Positions 29,801 to 41,713 of a DNA stretch of 64,000 bases are shown here, piece after piece; positions within the stretch are counted from its first letter, which is position 1, and every line of letters starts with the position of its first letter. The translations under genes were made by a program, and so were the position numbers. Below the pieces are notes generated by a model. The model was not told the DNA's origin, ran no database searches, and saw only the letters and a list, made by a program, of their open reading frames with translations. The DNA comes from Isochrysis galbana (taxonomy: Eukaryota > Haptophyta > Isochrysidales > Isochrysidaceae), in assembly GCA_018136815.1 (NCBI GenBank), contig CM030938.1:4860749-4924748 (forward strand). Direction: 5' to 3'.

Positions 29801-30446
29801 TCATCCTGGTTTGGCATGCTGTCTGAAACACGGACAGAACTTAGCATAGAGGACTGCGAGTGCGAGCAGCATAATGACGAGCAGTGTAGCGCCCAGAAGG
29901 ACCGTCAAGCGGTAGCGTTCCTCCCTGCAAAATAAGCCACGGTAGTGAGTGTCGTGAGGATTGGGGGAGAAAGAAGTCGTCCGTGCAAGGGAAGCGACAG
30001 AAAGGGTTGTGGGCGGAGAGAGCTTTGCCACGCCTCGAGCCGTTAGGGGGGCTTGTGGAAACAAGAGAGCAGCAGGGCTCGTGAGAGGAGAGGCTTCAGA
30101 GAAGGAGAAGACTTTGGAGAGGGAGGGAGAATGGAGGAGTAGGAAGGGGCGAGAGGGGGTTGGTGGAAGGAGAGGAGAATGAGGACAATCAAAGAAGCGG
30201 AGGAGAGACACAAGGTCGATGAGAGAGCGAGGTGGGTAGAGCACCAAGGGAGCTAGGAGAGCGGCAGAGGGGAAGACCAAGAGGGGGTGGGGGGGCGAAG
30301 GGTTCTTAGGAAGATGTGGGCACGCACCAATGCGGGAGGGAGCGCTGCCTACTGGCCAGCCGCGAGAAGGCGCCCTGCGGAGGCAGTATTCTCGCCTCGT
30401 CCCCTTCCTCCTCCTCCTCCTCCTCATCTCCCCTCTTGGCGCCCAT
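29801..30446 (-). CDS. Small single-pass membrane protein, two exons
   Basis: The model is complement join of 29801-29924 and 30328-30446 and gives 80 residues. The start ATG at 30446 opens MGAKRGD followed by a run of seven Glu. Exon 1 ends at GGTGCGT-type donor sequence and exon 2 begins after TTTTGCAG; the junction is phase 2 and restores a Trp codon. Residues about 45-67 (LTVLLGATLLVIMLLALAVLYA) form one strong membrane helix, followed by a short KFCPCFRQH tail whose cysteines could be palmitoylated. An acidic cytosolic or lumenal N-terminus with a C-terminal anchor suggests a tail-anchored protein. No family is recognised. The main doubt is whether the first exon is correct; the terminal exon is well supported by its acceptor and helix. 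Confidence 0.5.
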
Positions 30447-32030
30447 CGACTCTCCGCCTTCGACTTCAGACGGAGCCGCCGAGCGCAGAGCGTCGGAACC
30501 GAAAGAGAGAGAGGAGCTCTTCACACCTTTCTCTCCTTCCCGTCTGTTCCTGCTTTCTTCTCTCTTCTCTCTTCTCTCTTCTCTCTCTCTTCACATCCTC
30601 CTCTTCTCAGGAACGACCACCCCCGAGAAGAAAAGTTCGCTGCGGAGAAATTCAAGTTTCACAGTCACAGTCAGATTTTCTTTTGTGGATTCTAGAGTTC
30701 TAGAGGCCCGGCATACCGCCCCTTGGCCCCGGCCAGAGTTTCGAGAAACTCGATTCTAAGTTTGGGGGCCACACAGAAATCAACATTTCTGAACGAAATA
30801 AATCGAATTTTGGGGAAGCGGCGCGCGGCGCGCGTGGGGTGCTGAGTGGGAGTGGGGCGCGATGGCGATGGCGCCCGCAGGCCGGTCGCCGGTCGGCCGC
30901 CAAGAAGCGGACACGGCAGGTGGTGGAAGATGAGGACGAGGGGGGGGCGATGGCAGCTCCGGTCAGCTCCTACCCCCACCCTCCCCGCGCCCTCAGGATC
31001 AAGCAAGATGTACTGGTACACTGGAGCTGGATGCGTCATCTGAGAACGAGACGAACTCCTAGCGACGACGGAAGCGGAAGCGACGCCGAGGACTACGAGG
31101 GGACGAATGACGAATGGGGTGTGTTCTCTCTCTTGCGTGTGATGTATGGGGAGCAACAATCTGGTGTGTTGTCAAACCACCTGCAAGTGGCAATTGGCCT
31201 TGATGAGTCGCTACAAACAACAAACGGACCGTGGGCTGAGATCGTGTAAGTGTGCCGTGTGCTCTTGTATGTGTGGGTTTTGGGTTGACCACAGAGAGAA
31301 AATAATGTGTGAATGTGAACAATAAGTGAACAATGACAATGACAATGAACGATTAATGTGAAATGAATCCTCCCCCCATCCCCATCCCTCCATCACTCAC
31401 CCCTCGTAGGCGATGCAGCGATGCAGCCATGCAACGCGTCGGTCGGTCGGGGGCGTGCCGTGTGCACGCACGCTCTCGGCGAAGCACAAGTTTCAAATCG
31501 AAATTGATCGAAATTTGGGCCAACGAGGCTCGAAATTTGCTGAAAATTGATCGAAATTTCGAATCGAAATTTGGGTGGGTTTGGATCGAAACTCTGGGCC
31601 GGGGCCAAACCGCCCCAAACATTGAGTTGGGCAAGTGCAAGTGGCACGAATTCGTGAGAGTGGAGTCCCCTATGAGTTTCACGCTTGCCCATAATTTTCG
31701 ATACTCTCTGCTTTCTCCTCACAGAAATAGAAATAGGTGCTTTGGCTCGGTGTCTTCATCAGTATTTCTTCATTTCTTCTCGCAACTTCACCCGCAGGCG
31801 AGGAGCCGCCGGGAAGCCGCAGGGGCAGGGGGCATGCCGAGACACAATGCGATGACCAAACCATCAACAGATATTATGATGATCTAGATCTAGATCTTGA
31901 TCTACGCAGGTTTTATCACGACAATAGGGGCAGGGGAGCAGGGGAGTTTGCCCTCCGCACCCCCCTAGCTAGTGAGTGACCGGGCTACTAGCTAGTAGTA
32001 TTAGCGAACAGTATCGAGTGGTCCTAGCTA
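30447..32030. other. Gene-poor interval with weak open frames
   Basis: A plus-strand frame at 30839-31249 and another at 31363-31887 are open but show no domain. The segment 31480-31580 repeats AAATTGATCGAAATTTG-like text. Nothing here is confidently a gene. Confidence 0.4.
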
Positions 32031-32041
32031 GTACCTAGATG

Positions 32042-32149
32042 CTAGATGGGAAATACGGTGCTAGGGCCTGCAAATACAGCCAAATACATATATAATATAT
32101 ATGTATTTGGCATCTGGCCAAATACGGTAAATAAGTGTTTCCCATCTAG
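32042..32149. mobile_element. MITE-like palindrome
   Basis: CTAGATGGGAAA (32042-32053) is matched in inverted form by TTTCCCATCTAG (32138-32149). The interior has CCAAATAC/GTATTTGG arms around a TATATAATATATA centre (32088-32102). The whole 108 bp could fold into one hairpin. Related text (TAGATGGGAAATA, CCAAATA) recurs at 49518-49660 and TTTCCCATCTA at 54695-54706, so it is a family. No clear target duplication is visible. Confidence 0.6.
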
Positions 32150-32299
32150 GAGCTAGTGAGTAGAGAGGCTTGTGGGTGAGTCTAGTATAGTATACTCGTC
32201 GAGACTAGTCTAGTATAATCGTCTCGGCTCGTCCTAGTGAGTAAAGAAGCGGCCGTCCGCAGGCGCTCGCTCTCCGCCGCGAGGGAGACGCCGAGGGAG

Positions 32300-32441
32300 A
32301 GAGAGGTTGGAGAAGGGGGGGAAAGGTTAGAGAGGAGGGGGGAGAGGTTAGAGAGGAGGGGGGAGAGGTTAGAGAAGAGGGGGAGAGGGAGAGAAGAGAG
32401 AGAGAGGGAGAGAGGAGAGAGGGAGACGCGGAGAGAAGGGC

Positions 32442-32472
<31 letters not shown>

Positions 32473-33048
32473 TGCAGAGAGGGGGGGGGGGCAGGGATGA
32501 GGGCGTGGGAAGGAGGTGGCGGGTGGGCCCCGAGATTACAGAAGAGAATGACACGAAACTAAAAAAGATCGCGTGAGAGAGGGATGGTGTGTGCGTCCTC
32601 TCCTCCTCCGGGGGAGTCAGTACACAACTACTTTACAAGAGAGTACTCCCTGGAAGAGAGCATGGGAAGAAGAGAGAGAAAAGAAGGCCTAAGATGTATG
32701 AGATGGTGGGAGGTGTTGGAGCGAGAATAGAAAGATTGCAGGGAGGAGTTGGTGCCGTCGTTCTATCGTTTGGAGGAGTTAGTCTCTTCTCTTCTCGTTC
32801 CACTCACTCTCCTCTCTCTTCTCGTCTGTTCTGCTCAATCTTGTCGATTCTTCCATGAATGAAGAGTGGTGGAGGGACAAGATATGAGACTGGATGGAGG
32901 AGAAGAGAGAGAGAGAAGAATGGGGAAAGATTCGAGGTCGAGGCTGCTGCTAAGGAAGAGAAGCGAAGGTGAGAAGGAGAGAGACAAGGGAGAGAGAGGG
33001 GAAGAAGAGAGGGAGGGAGAGAAAAGTAGAGGAGGGTGGGGGGGAGGG

Positions 33049-33112
<64 letters not shown>

Positions 33113-33131
33113 GGGGGGGGGGGGGAGAGAG

Positions 33132-33192
<61 letters not shown>

Positions 33193-33320
33193 CCAGCGAG
33201 CGAGGAAGGGGGGGGGGGGGGAGTTCGAGCTGTGCTCGGCTCGTTTGCAGGAGGGGAAGAGGGGTGTGTGCGTGCGTGCGTGCGTGCGTGCGTGTGTGTT
33301 GAAGGTTCGCTCAGCTCGCA
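32300..33320. repeat. Purine-rich microsatellite region
   Basis: Imperfect GAGAGG/AGAGAGG units lie at 32310-32500 and long (GA)n with G-runs at 33048-33190. A short GTGC/TGCG repeat lies at 33265-33298. Open frames made of Arg/Glu repeats are artefacts. This is the upstream region of the TPR gene that starts at 33324. Confidence 0.8.
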
Positions 33321-33323
33321 CCG

Positions 33324-36300
33324 ATGTCCTCCCCCCGCCGGCCCTCTCCTTCCCTCTCCCCACTCTCGCGCACTTTGGCAGAGGCGGCCGCGATTGCCTC
33401 CTCTCTCTTCTACGAGGGGATTGAGAGCTTCGACCAGAAGGAGTACCAGGCGGCGCTCGTGTGCTTTGAGCAGGTTGGGCTGCCGAGAAAAAGAGGGAGG
33501 GGGAGGGGGGGGGTGTTGATTTGGAAGTTGGGAAGAGGGGGAAGGGGGAAAGCGAGGAGAGGGGGGAGAGAGGGAGAGAGGGAGGGAGGGAAGGCGGAGA
33601 ATGGGGTGGGGGTGGGGGTAGAAGGTGCAAGGGGAGGCCCCTGCGGAGGACGGGGGAGGGGGCAGGGGGCTGCTCTGCTTTAAGGAAGTGTTTGGAGGGG
33701 GGGAGAGGGGGAAGGGAACTCGTGGACGTGCGAGGAGGTGCGATGGGTAGTGGTGGGGAGACGGGGTGTCCGTAGGGGAAGCGGAGGGCTGGCCCTTGTG
33801 GAGCTACCAATGGACGGGGAGGAAAGGAGGAGTCCCACAGGAGGTGGGAAGAGCGGGCGGATGAGAGGGGGCGGGGGCGCCAAGCTGAGACAGTGACCTT
33901 CCGCAGGACGGGAGGCATCAGCAGAGTCCGCGGAGCATGCCTGACAAGCGCGCAGCCACGAGCAGGGCCCAGCGACCCACGCCACGGGTGCCCACCCCCA
34001 CGCGCTCCACCGTTGTGACAGGCGCTTGCCATCAACCAAAAGTACTTCGTCACCTCCTCCTCCAGCTACATCCTATGCTGCAACAACATTGCCGCTGTCC
34101 ACGACCGGCTGGGCGACACTGTGCAGGCGGTAACCTACTACGAGAAGGCACAGGAGGTGCGCACATGCGGAGAGGGGTAGCCGCGCGCGAATCGGAGCGC
34201 TGGCGGCCCGGTGCACCCCGGTGCGACATGAGCAGCAGGATCTCGCGCGTGCTGGCGTTACCATGAGCCGCGCTCACCACGATTCAGGCACTATCCTCCA
34301 AGTCAGTCCCCCGCGAGGAGCGCGGGCACGAGGCGCGCAAGCGCCGGGACGAGCTCCTTCGGCACGTGGAGGCCAAGATCCTCGAGGGCCGGAAAGCGCT
34401 GAGCGTGCAGTCTGCGAGGACGCATCGGGAACCAGCAGCGGCATGTGAGCGCCAACGGCAAATCGCGGAGCCCCCGCAAGACGTCCCCGCGCACGCCACG
34501 TCTAAGGGGGCCGTGCCGTCCCCGCAGTCACTGCGCTCAGAGACCTTGGCCGAGCGAACGGGGGTGAACGACGAGGCGGCGCACGCAAGTTGCGACGAGT
34601 CGCCCGCCGGCGCCCTCACTGTAGCGCAAGCGGCCGCAGACACACATGGTAGTGCACCGTCTTCACATGCGTCACCTGCGGCGGGCGCGGCCAATGCAGA
34701 GGTGGAAAGGTCGGAGTTGACTTCGAGCGCAGAGGTGGAAGGTGCAGGCGGCGTGCGGGACGAGGCGGAAGCCTCCGCGGGCGGCACCGTTGTTGAGTGT
34801 GGTTCCTATGGGTCAGGCTCGGTCGCAGCTACCGCCAGCAGCTCGGTTGCCGCTAGCTCACTTGCAAGCGACTCGCCCGGGTCGCGGGGTGCAGGCTTGG
34901 TGTCCAGCCGCTGTGCACCCGCCGGAGTGGTGTCGGCGCGGGCGTCGGCCTCCTCCGAGTATGACGAGGACGAGTTCGCGTGGCGCGCCGGGCAAGACGA
35001 CGATGAGGACGGCCCGGGCTCGCCTCTTGACGGCCGCGTCGAGGGCGCGATTGATGACATCAATCGCTCGCGCGACGCTATGAACGAGGCACAGCTGCTA
35101 CTCGAATCTGCGAGGGTCAAGCTCGCTGCTGCCGAGCGGAAGCGCGAGAGGGAGGTGCAGAGGCTGCGGGGCACAGACTATGCCAAGCATCTGTCACAGC
35201 TGGACGCTTACGAGGCGCTGAAGGAGCGCACGGCGGCGCGGAGGCGGGCGTTGGCGGCCGCGGCGTCTGGGATGGAGGATAGCACGAAGGGCGACGCCCA
35301 ACGACAAGAGGACGCGGGCTCGGGCGGAAGGGAGAGCGAGGGCACGGCGCCGGCGCAGGGAGAAGTCGAGGGCCGGCGTGGAGAGAGCGACCCCGAGTAC
35401 CACAAGGACCTCGCAGCCGTGGAATCCATGGAGGCCGAGTGTCTGCGACTTGCGTGCGCGCTGGGCCCGGTGTTCGAGGCTCTTGTCCCCTATTTTACCG
35501 TCGTGGCGGTGATGGACGCGGAGGTCGCGGATGCACGCAAGGTGGTCGACAAGGTGCAGGAGGAGGTGCGCGAGTGCCGGCGTGCATATCACGCAGCGAT
35601 GGATCACCTCGAGACCATTTCTCTCGAGATACAAAGCTCACAGCGGGCGGAGGCGGAGGCGAAGGCGCGGGCGCGGGCGGCCGCTGCGTGGGCGGAGCTC
35701 TGGGCCTGCATGGGAGGAGACCCCGGGACCGGGCTAGCCATTCTAGCAGGCGCAGCTCCCGTGGGGGCCGAAGCGGACTCGGTGAGTGTAGATGAGGCGC
35801 GGGGCGACGATGGATCGCACACGCCGCAGGCGACGGTGGATGGCGACCGTCTAGACGCTGCGAGAACTGACGATGTCGCGGCGGATTCCGTGGCGGCTCC
35901 CGCGCTGGCCCCCCGCGCTATGCCGCTCGGAACGTCAGTCCTGCTCGCCATGCGAGTCGGCGAGGCTCGCCAGCGGCTGCAAGCCGCTCAGGACACTGGG
36001 GTGAGCGACCAGTTGCTTCGTTTGGCGTGCGCGACGATCGATGCGGCCGAGGAAGCGCAGCGTCATGCCGCCATCGCTGAAGCCATCGCCGCAGCCAAAG
36101 CCGCGCATTCGGCGCGAGTGTCTAGGACAGCGATTCGCCATGGCGTCATAGCCCGAGCCAGTCCCACCGGCGAGGGCACACATCAAGTCGGCGCAGCTGA
36201 TGTGACGTTCACACCGGAAGGCAAGGCCGGGGGTAGGGAAACGGAGGTACCGCCCAAGTCGGCGAGCGAGGTCGGCGACGGCACCAGTCATCGTGCGAGT

Positions 36301-36840
36301 TTGGGTGCAACACACGGCGCGGACACCAACCTTCGTGCCCAGTCGCAAGCGGTCGTGCCGGTTCCAAGCTTTGAGAACAGCGGCACGACTAGACAGCTTT
36401 CTGAGAGCCGAATGGACCACGACCCCGACGCCATGGGCGTGGCATCGATCGCTACAGATCCGGGCGACGGTTCACCTCGTGGACTCGACATGGGCGACAA
36501 AGACAAGACGGCATCGGCCGTTCGCGCACTGGCCATCGCGCGCGATGTGAAGTGCTTGAAGGTTGGCGACGCCATAGCCCGAGCACCGGTGCGCACGGAT
36601 CCTGGAGAGCAGGCACGTTCCAATGGTGATGGTGACCCCGCATCACTCGAGTTGCCCAAACCGGCTGCACTCGTTTACACATCGTCCGCCGTCCCCAAGG
36701 CACCAGCCGTCCCGCCCCATAGTGCGCGGCATGGCACGCGAAGTGAGCCTACTCGCAGTGATGAATTCAGAACAAGCAAAGTCGCAGCGCGTACTCCGGC
36801 CGTATCGCAAACCTTTGCATCCAAGTGGAATTTGGACTGA
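33324..36840 (+). CDS. TPR and coiled-coil protein, three exons
   Basis: The model is join of 33324-33473, 34022-34156 and 34288-36840 and gives 945 residues, all junctions phase 0. Acceptors are GTGACAG and GATTCAG. Exon 1 starts at ATG after CACCG and encodes the first TPR helices (SSLFYEGIESFDQKEYQAAL). Exon 2 encodes the next TPR (YILCCNNIAAVHDRLGD, AVTYYEKAQE). Exon 3 continues with a basic helix, an acidic disordered stretch, a strong coiled coil (about residues 330-400 and 500-550) and a long Ser/Ala/Asp-rich tail. TPR units bind peptide partners, so an adaptor role is likely. Reading across the introns completes the TPR helices, which supports the splice sites. The 548-bp first intron is GA/G-rich. 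Further introns inside exon 3 cannot be ruled out. Confidence 0.75.
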
Positions 36841-37900
36841 TGCGGGTTGCCGGCGTGGAGGAACCCATGAGGAGACGTTGCCTACATCTGATGCTGCGAC
36901 CTACGCGTCCGTTGTGGCAAGGGAACACTTGGCTTTCGCCATCTCTCTCGCTGGCTTTCGCAGTGCGAAGTCTAGTTGCTAGCAGGGCGTTGAGCTACAT
37001 CACGCACTCGGGATCTGCAGCGCCGTCGTCACGGTCGCCGTCTCCCTCTTGTCATTCGTGGCACACGCCATCTTCGTTGTATACCCTTTTCTTGCAACAG
37101 AACTGACACCTCAGCCATACACCGTCTTGTGGCGCAGCGCTTTGCTTCACAGCTAATCGCATTTGTTGGGGGCGATTGGGTCTATCTATTTAAAAAATCT
37201 TCAAAAAACTAGCCGCTACATGCACGGCGCGAGGCAGATTGCTGATACTGCTCCTATCTACCCCCCCTGTGGCTGAGTGAGTGGAGTGGCAGTGGTTGCG
37301 GCTGTGGCTTGTGATGTAGAGAATTGTTGAGGCATGGGAAGGGGCCCTCCAAGGGCGACCGTGCTCAAGGAGGGCTGAGCACAGGGAGCACTGGGGCTGG
37401 AGGGAGGCATGGCACCGGCGGGGACACCGCTAACGCGAGCATGGGGCGATGGCGGTCGAGAGACCTCGCCCAGAGCCCCTGGGAGTGCGGCCATGGGCGC
37501 GACTCTCGGGAACTCTGGGACAAGAGAAAAACGCGGGAAACACAGGGGGGGCGCGCGCAAGGAAAGAAAGGGGGCGCACACATGAGAAAACAAGGGAGGG
37601 GGATCGAGAGCGATCAATCACCCCTATCCTAACACACGGGGCGAAGGGGCGAAGGACGAGGGATATCGAGATCGGAGGATCCCGACCGGTTGGAGGGGGT
37701 GCACGCCCGAAGAGCGAAGGGGGGAAAACAAAACACACGAAGGGAGGAAGAGCCTTAAGAGAACCCTAAAGGCGGTTCTCCCCCTAACCACAACACCCCC
37801 CCCGATGGGGCACCCAAGAAGGGGGCACCCATCGCAAAGAGCGAGTGAGGGGGAGAGGCACAACATGGGCGGCGGTCGGCGGACAGATGGACGGACGGAA
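36841..37900. other. No gene seen
   Basis: This is the region downstream of the TPR gene. Open frames on both strands lack motifs. Probable 3' UTR directly after 36840. Confidence 0.45.
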
Positions 37901-38527
37901 TTACGAACACAGAGGGCCGATCGTAGACGAGTACGTATCGAGGTCGGAGTGGAAGGGAGGAGGTGGCGGGAGGAAGACGTCGGCGGCGACGGCCAAGGAG
38001 CCCGCGAAAAGAGAAGGCGGCGGTGACTCGGAGAGAGAGAGAGAGGCGACGTCTGAGGGGGAGGCGGAGTGCTCGAGCTCGAGGGTGGTAACGAGATCGA
38101 GGAGTGCCGCCTCGCCGTCGACGATGGAGGCGGCGTGAGCTTGGGGCGCTGGGCGATTTCGCTCAGTCCAAAGGTGGGCGAGGCGCTCAAAGACGCGCTC
38201 GGTTACTGGCTTGCCCAAGGCATTCAGGGTGTGAGGGCGGGAAGGCGGGGAGGGGGCGCACACGACGCAACGTGTCTTGTCGCGTGCGCCAGGGCATAGT
38301 TTCTCGCCGCAAGAGGGACAACGGCGGGGGCAAGTGCGGGCGGAGCAAGTGCGCTCGCCACAGACGAAGCAGCCGGAGTTGGAGAAGGAGGCGGCGGCGA
38401 CCGTAAGGGGGTAGGAGGTGGTGCTGAGGGCGGGCATGTGTGCGCCCGGGCGCAGCCAAAGCGCGATGCGAGCGATGAGTTTGTCGATGGCGCACGGCGA
38501 GTCGCCCATGATGTCGGACTCATACAT
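37901..38527 (-). CDS. Cys-rich ORF of unknown function
   Basis: The minus-strand frame encodes about 208 residues. After an N-terminal helix (residues about 1-28), residues about 53-90 contain nine cysteines spaced C-x2-C-x4-C-x4-C-x3-C-x2-C-x4-C-x8-C-x2-C (starting CFVCGERTC, ending RCVVC), which suggests a compact zinc-binding region. A helix with ERVFERLAHLWTE follows, then an acidic Ser-rich tail. The frame stays open upstream of the Met, so the start is uncertain. The spacing is not the CCHC knuckle of typical Gag proteins, but a mobile-element origin is possible, given the tandem repeat that begins about 200 bases away. Confidence 0.4.
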   Translation of the reverse strand: MYESDIMGDSPCAIDKLIARIALWLRPGAHMPALSTTSYPLTVAAASFSNSGCFVCGERTCSARTCPRRCPSCGEKLCPGARDKTRCVVCAPSPPSRPHTLNALGKPVTERVFERLAHLWTERNRPAPQAHAASIVDGEAALLDLVTTLELEHSASPSDVASLSLSESPPPSLFAGSLAVAADVFLPPPPPFHSDLDTYSSTIGPLCS

Positions 38528-38732
38528 CTTGCGAATCTCCTCTTGGCACCCGCTAAGACAGTTCTAAGGGCGATCTTGGCGAGATACCACCTTTTAGTAA
38601 CTAACGGCGAAGGTCGGTTTCTTTCAAACAAAGGCTGAAAAAACAAAGAGAGAGCATGGGGCTGCACGCCCCGAGCAACAAACATATCCGGAAAATGATA
38701 AGCCCTCTTTACACGGTGGACAAAGACTTTAA

Positions 38733-39235
38733 CCTAGAAATATCGGATGACCTCTTGCAGGCGGCAAGAGGCTTGGATATACGAAACATCACAACATCAC
38801 TTAATTAAGGGGGTGAACGGTGAACCGCTCCAGGAGGAACATGACGGATAGCTGAAGATCTTGTGAGACACAAGTGAGGGACGGTTGAGCCAAGTCCGAG
38901 CGAAGGAAAAAGTCACAGTCTCCCGCCCCCTCCACTCCAACTCCTGGCCGAGGCAGCGCGGGCGGCCTCCTAGAAATATCGGAAGACCTCCTGCAGGCGG
39001 CGGGAGGTCTAGATACTAGATATGCGAAACATCGCCTAGAGCAGCTAACCCTCTATTAATAGAGATCCCAACGGACAGCAAGAGGGATTCTATGAGATAT
39101 AAGAGAAGGAGATTCAAGCCGAGCCAGAGCAAAGGAGAAGCCATAGTCTCCCGCCCCCTTCTCCCTTCTCTCCAACCCCTGGCCGAAGCAGCGAATCGCA
39201 GCGCGCGCGGTCTCCCCGGAACCAGCTTCTCCGCT
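38733..39235. repeat. Two-copy 236-bp tandem repeat
   Basis: CCTAGAAATATCGGA begins at 38733 and again at 38969. Both copies go on with GACCTC, GCAGGCGGC, GCGAAACATC-like text, then AGCCA(G)AG, a GTCTCCCGCCCC block and CCTGGCCGA. The second copy has diverged, with several indels. Confidence 0.65.
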
Positions 39236-39825
39236 GAAGAGGGAACTGGGGAAGGGGAAGGGGGTTGTTAGGGGTTGAGGTTGGGTAGTAGGGAGGTCCA
39301 CGAGCACACTGCCTCACGTCTCACGTCGCACATGTAGCGGAGATAATTTTTTTCACCTGTGTTTCTTCCAAAGCCCAAAACACCTTGTTTTTGCTGTGTT
39401 TGGAGGCAGATTCTGTGTTTCCCATGTAGGCTAAGCACCCGTTGCGCGCTCGCTCGAGAGAGGCACGGCCTCTCCTCGTCTCCTCGTAAAGGTCCTCGAG
39501 TAGGCAGAGCGCGAGAGAGCCACGCCATCACGCCATGCGCGCGGCGGCCGCCAACGTCCACCAACCCAACGAGGAGTGGGGGACACATCCAGTTTTCACA
39601 TGAAACGTCTCCCCTCCCCCCCTCGGCCCCCCCCCCCCCCTCCCCCTCCCCCCCCTCCCCCCCCCCCCCCACCCCACCCCACCCACCCGGCCGTCTCGTC
39701 GAGCAGGTCCAAGGTGGGGGAGAGAGGTCGAGGTGAGGGGTCTACTCCTCTGGCTTCTCCACTCCCGTCAGCGGCGGCTCGGTTGCAGTGGTTGGAGTGG
39801 TGAGTGGTGTCGACAGAGATAGCAT

Positions 39826-40926
39826 ATGAGCTCATCCACCTCGCCGCTTGAAGCGCTCGAGAGGGAGCTCACTCACGCTGCCGCCTCTGGTGAAGAGCAG
39901 CGGCTGCGAGACCTGCTCAACAGACTTCCTCCACTCCTGCTCGAGGGCGGGGCTAGCTCAGGCGAGCCGATTGTAGAGGCGGCGCGATGGAATCATACCG
40001 GTGCGCTTCGCCTGCTGCTTTACGCCTATGGCGAGGCGGCAGCCCGCGAGGACGGGCACATTGCCAGAGCAGTACCGCATGCGGCGGCGGCTGGCCATCT
40101 GCAAGCCCTCCAGATGCTGCTCAGCCTCTCACCCGCTGCCTGCGGCTCGTCGGTTGAGGATTGCAATCAACGAACGTCGTGCTTGCCGTTCAAGTACAGC
40201 AGCGACACGCCACTACACCTTGCAGCTCGATGGGGACACCTTTCATGTGTGGAGGCCCTACTCGCTGCCGGTGCCAAAGTCGATGCTCTCGACTCTCGTC
40301 GAAGAACTCCATTGCATCGTGCTTCAGAATGGGGCTGCGAGCGGACCGTCGCGGCGTTGATCTCAGCGCGGGCGTGCGTTGACTCGAAAGATGCGTCTGG
40401 GGCAACACCGCTGAGCATAGCTTCGCGTTGCGGGCACACGCGACTGTTGAGAACTCTCGAGTGCTGGGGAGGCAAAGCTTCATCGGCCGAGGCGTCCTCT
40501 ATCGATGGCTCGCTCGCAAGCGCAAGCATTGCGTCAAGCGAGGTCTATTTGGTGGATGCAATACGAGGACTGATATGCGGGTCGCCTAGATCTTTGACGT
40601 CATCGTCAACTGGTTGCATATTGGCCGAGCAGCGTGTTGTCTTAGACAACCCGAACAAAACTATTGTTGAGAGCGAGACATCGGTGATGCGTCGCGTCGC
40701 TGCAACTGAGATGACCGTGGCGCCGCGTCCCATCGCCGTAAGGGGTTGCGAAATGGATACAGTGACAAAGCCTATCGTGCGAACACCAATGCCAACCAAC
40801 AGCGAGGGCCCGCGTAGAGCTACCCTCATCTTGCTCAGTCGCATCGCACTTTCGACGCAGAGGTATAGGTTTGTTGTGTCCTCTCCCAAAGGAACGGGGA
40901 GGAGCCCCCGAGTCTTTCCAAATTAA
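39826..40926 (+). CDS. Ankyrin repeat protein
   Basis: The ORF encodes 366 residues from ATG 39826, with no intron needed. Residues about 45-105 form weakly conserved ankyrin-like helices. Residues about 126-215 hold three clear repeats (DTPLHLAARWGH, RTPLHRASEWG, ATPLSIASRCGH). The C-terminal 150 residues have no recognised domain and are rich in Ser, Thr and Val. A binding or scaffold role is inferred from the repeats. The repeats are not closely related to the amplified exons at 15.9-24 kb, so this is an independent gene. An upstream C-run (39625-39672) makes the promoter side low-complexity. Confidence 0.7.
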   Translation: MSSSTSPLEALERELTHAAASGEEQRLRDLLNRLPPLLLEGGASSGEPIVEAARWNHTGALRLLLYAYGEAAAREDGHIARAVPHAAAAGHLQALQMLLSLSPAACGSSVEDCNQRTSCLPFKYSSDTPLHLAARWGHLSCVEALLAAGAKVDALDSRRRTPLHRASEWGCERTVAALISARACVDSKDASGATPLSIASRCGHTRLLRTLECWGGKASSAEASSIDGSLASASIASSEVYLVDAIRGLICGSPRSLTSSSTGCILAEQRVVLDNPNKTIVESETSVMRRVAATEMTVAPRPIAVRGCEMDTVTKPIVRTPMPTNSEGPRRATLILLSRIALSTQRYRFVVSSPKGTGRSPRVFPN

Positions 40927-40929
40927 CCC

Positions 40930-41700
40930 GAAGTTATTACGTGATCACTTGCTCGGGCGTTACTGTCACCACTCACCTTCACAGTGCGAATGAGGGGAGA
41001 GGGGGCAAGCCATCCACGAGACAATTTATTTTCATGGCTTTACGTGAAAGATCAGAACTACTTGTAGGGAGTCGCTCTTTGATTGCCTGCCTGCCAGAGG
41101 ACAGCGCGGCCGCCACAGCCATTTTTGGCGATGCCCACAAGTGCACAGCGTGAGAAAGTTGCCCCTACGCCACCTGTGCGGGACCGCTCGCTGCGATGGA
41201 TTCACGAGCGCTCCGGACCCACTCGGAGGCCGGTCACTCACGCCTTTTAACCACTGTTCTCACCCCTCCTGGGTGTCCAAGGATTCCCTAGGGACCAAGG
41301 CCCCCCCTAACCTGCCTCCTGGGTGTCAAAGCACTGAATGTCGGGCGAATCCCCATAACAAACGCGGAGGTTCCGCACGGGGACCCGACTTTGGGGCTCG
41401 GTCACCAGCGGCCGTGCCCTTGCACGAGGTCGTAGTGGCGGCGCAGCAGCCATTTGGCAGTTGGCGCCGGGCAGGTACAGACCTGCCAGATCGTGCCTAG
41501 AGTCCCTTGACGGGACCGCAGGGAGGATAGTGGCAGGGATGTCGAGGAGGTTGTAGCCCGTCCCTCCGCATGCGCGCGCCCCCCGGTCACCGGTCGACCC
41601 GGCCAGCAGGGCCAACACGCATGGAGGAGGGACGAGAGACGAGAGACGTGGCCACGCTTTGGCCCGTCGTGCTCGCACAGGGCGAGGCACACGATGGCGA
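40930..41700. other. No gene seen
   Basis: Non-coding appearance between the ankyrin gene and the hAT-type element; open frames lack motifs. Confidence 0.45.
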
Positions 41701-41713
41701 GGGTTCTCTCGAG

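Noticed and set aside
32237-34053. Long Arg/Glu-rich and Ser/Leu-rich frames in the GA microsatellite region
   Set aside because: They are translations of (GA)n/(CT)n repeats. Only the TPR exons starting at 33324 have non-repetitive coding character.
37901-38527. Gag zinc-knuckle protein
   Set aside because: Cysteine spacing is not CCHC and no other retroelement domain adjoins, so only an unknown Cys-rich ORF is claimed.
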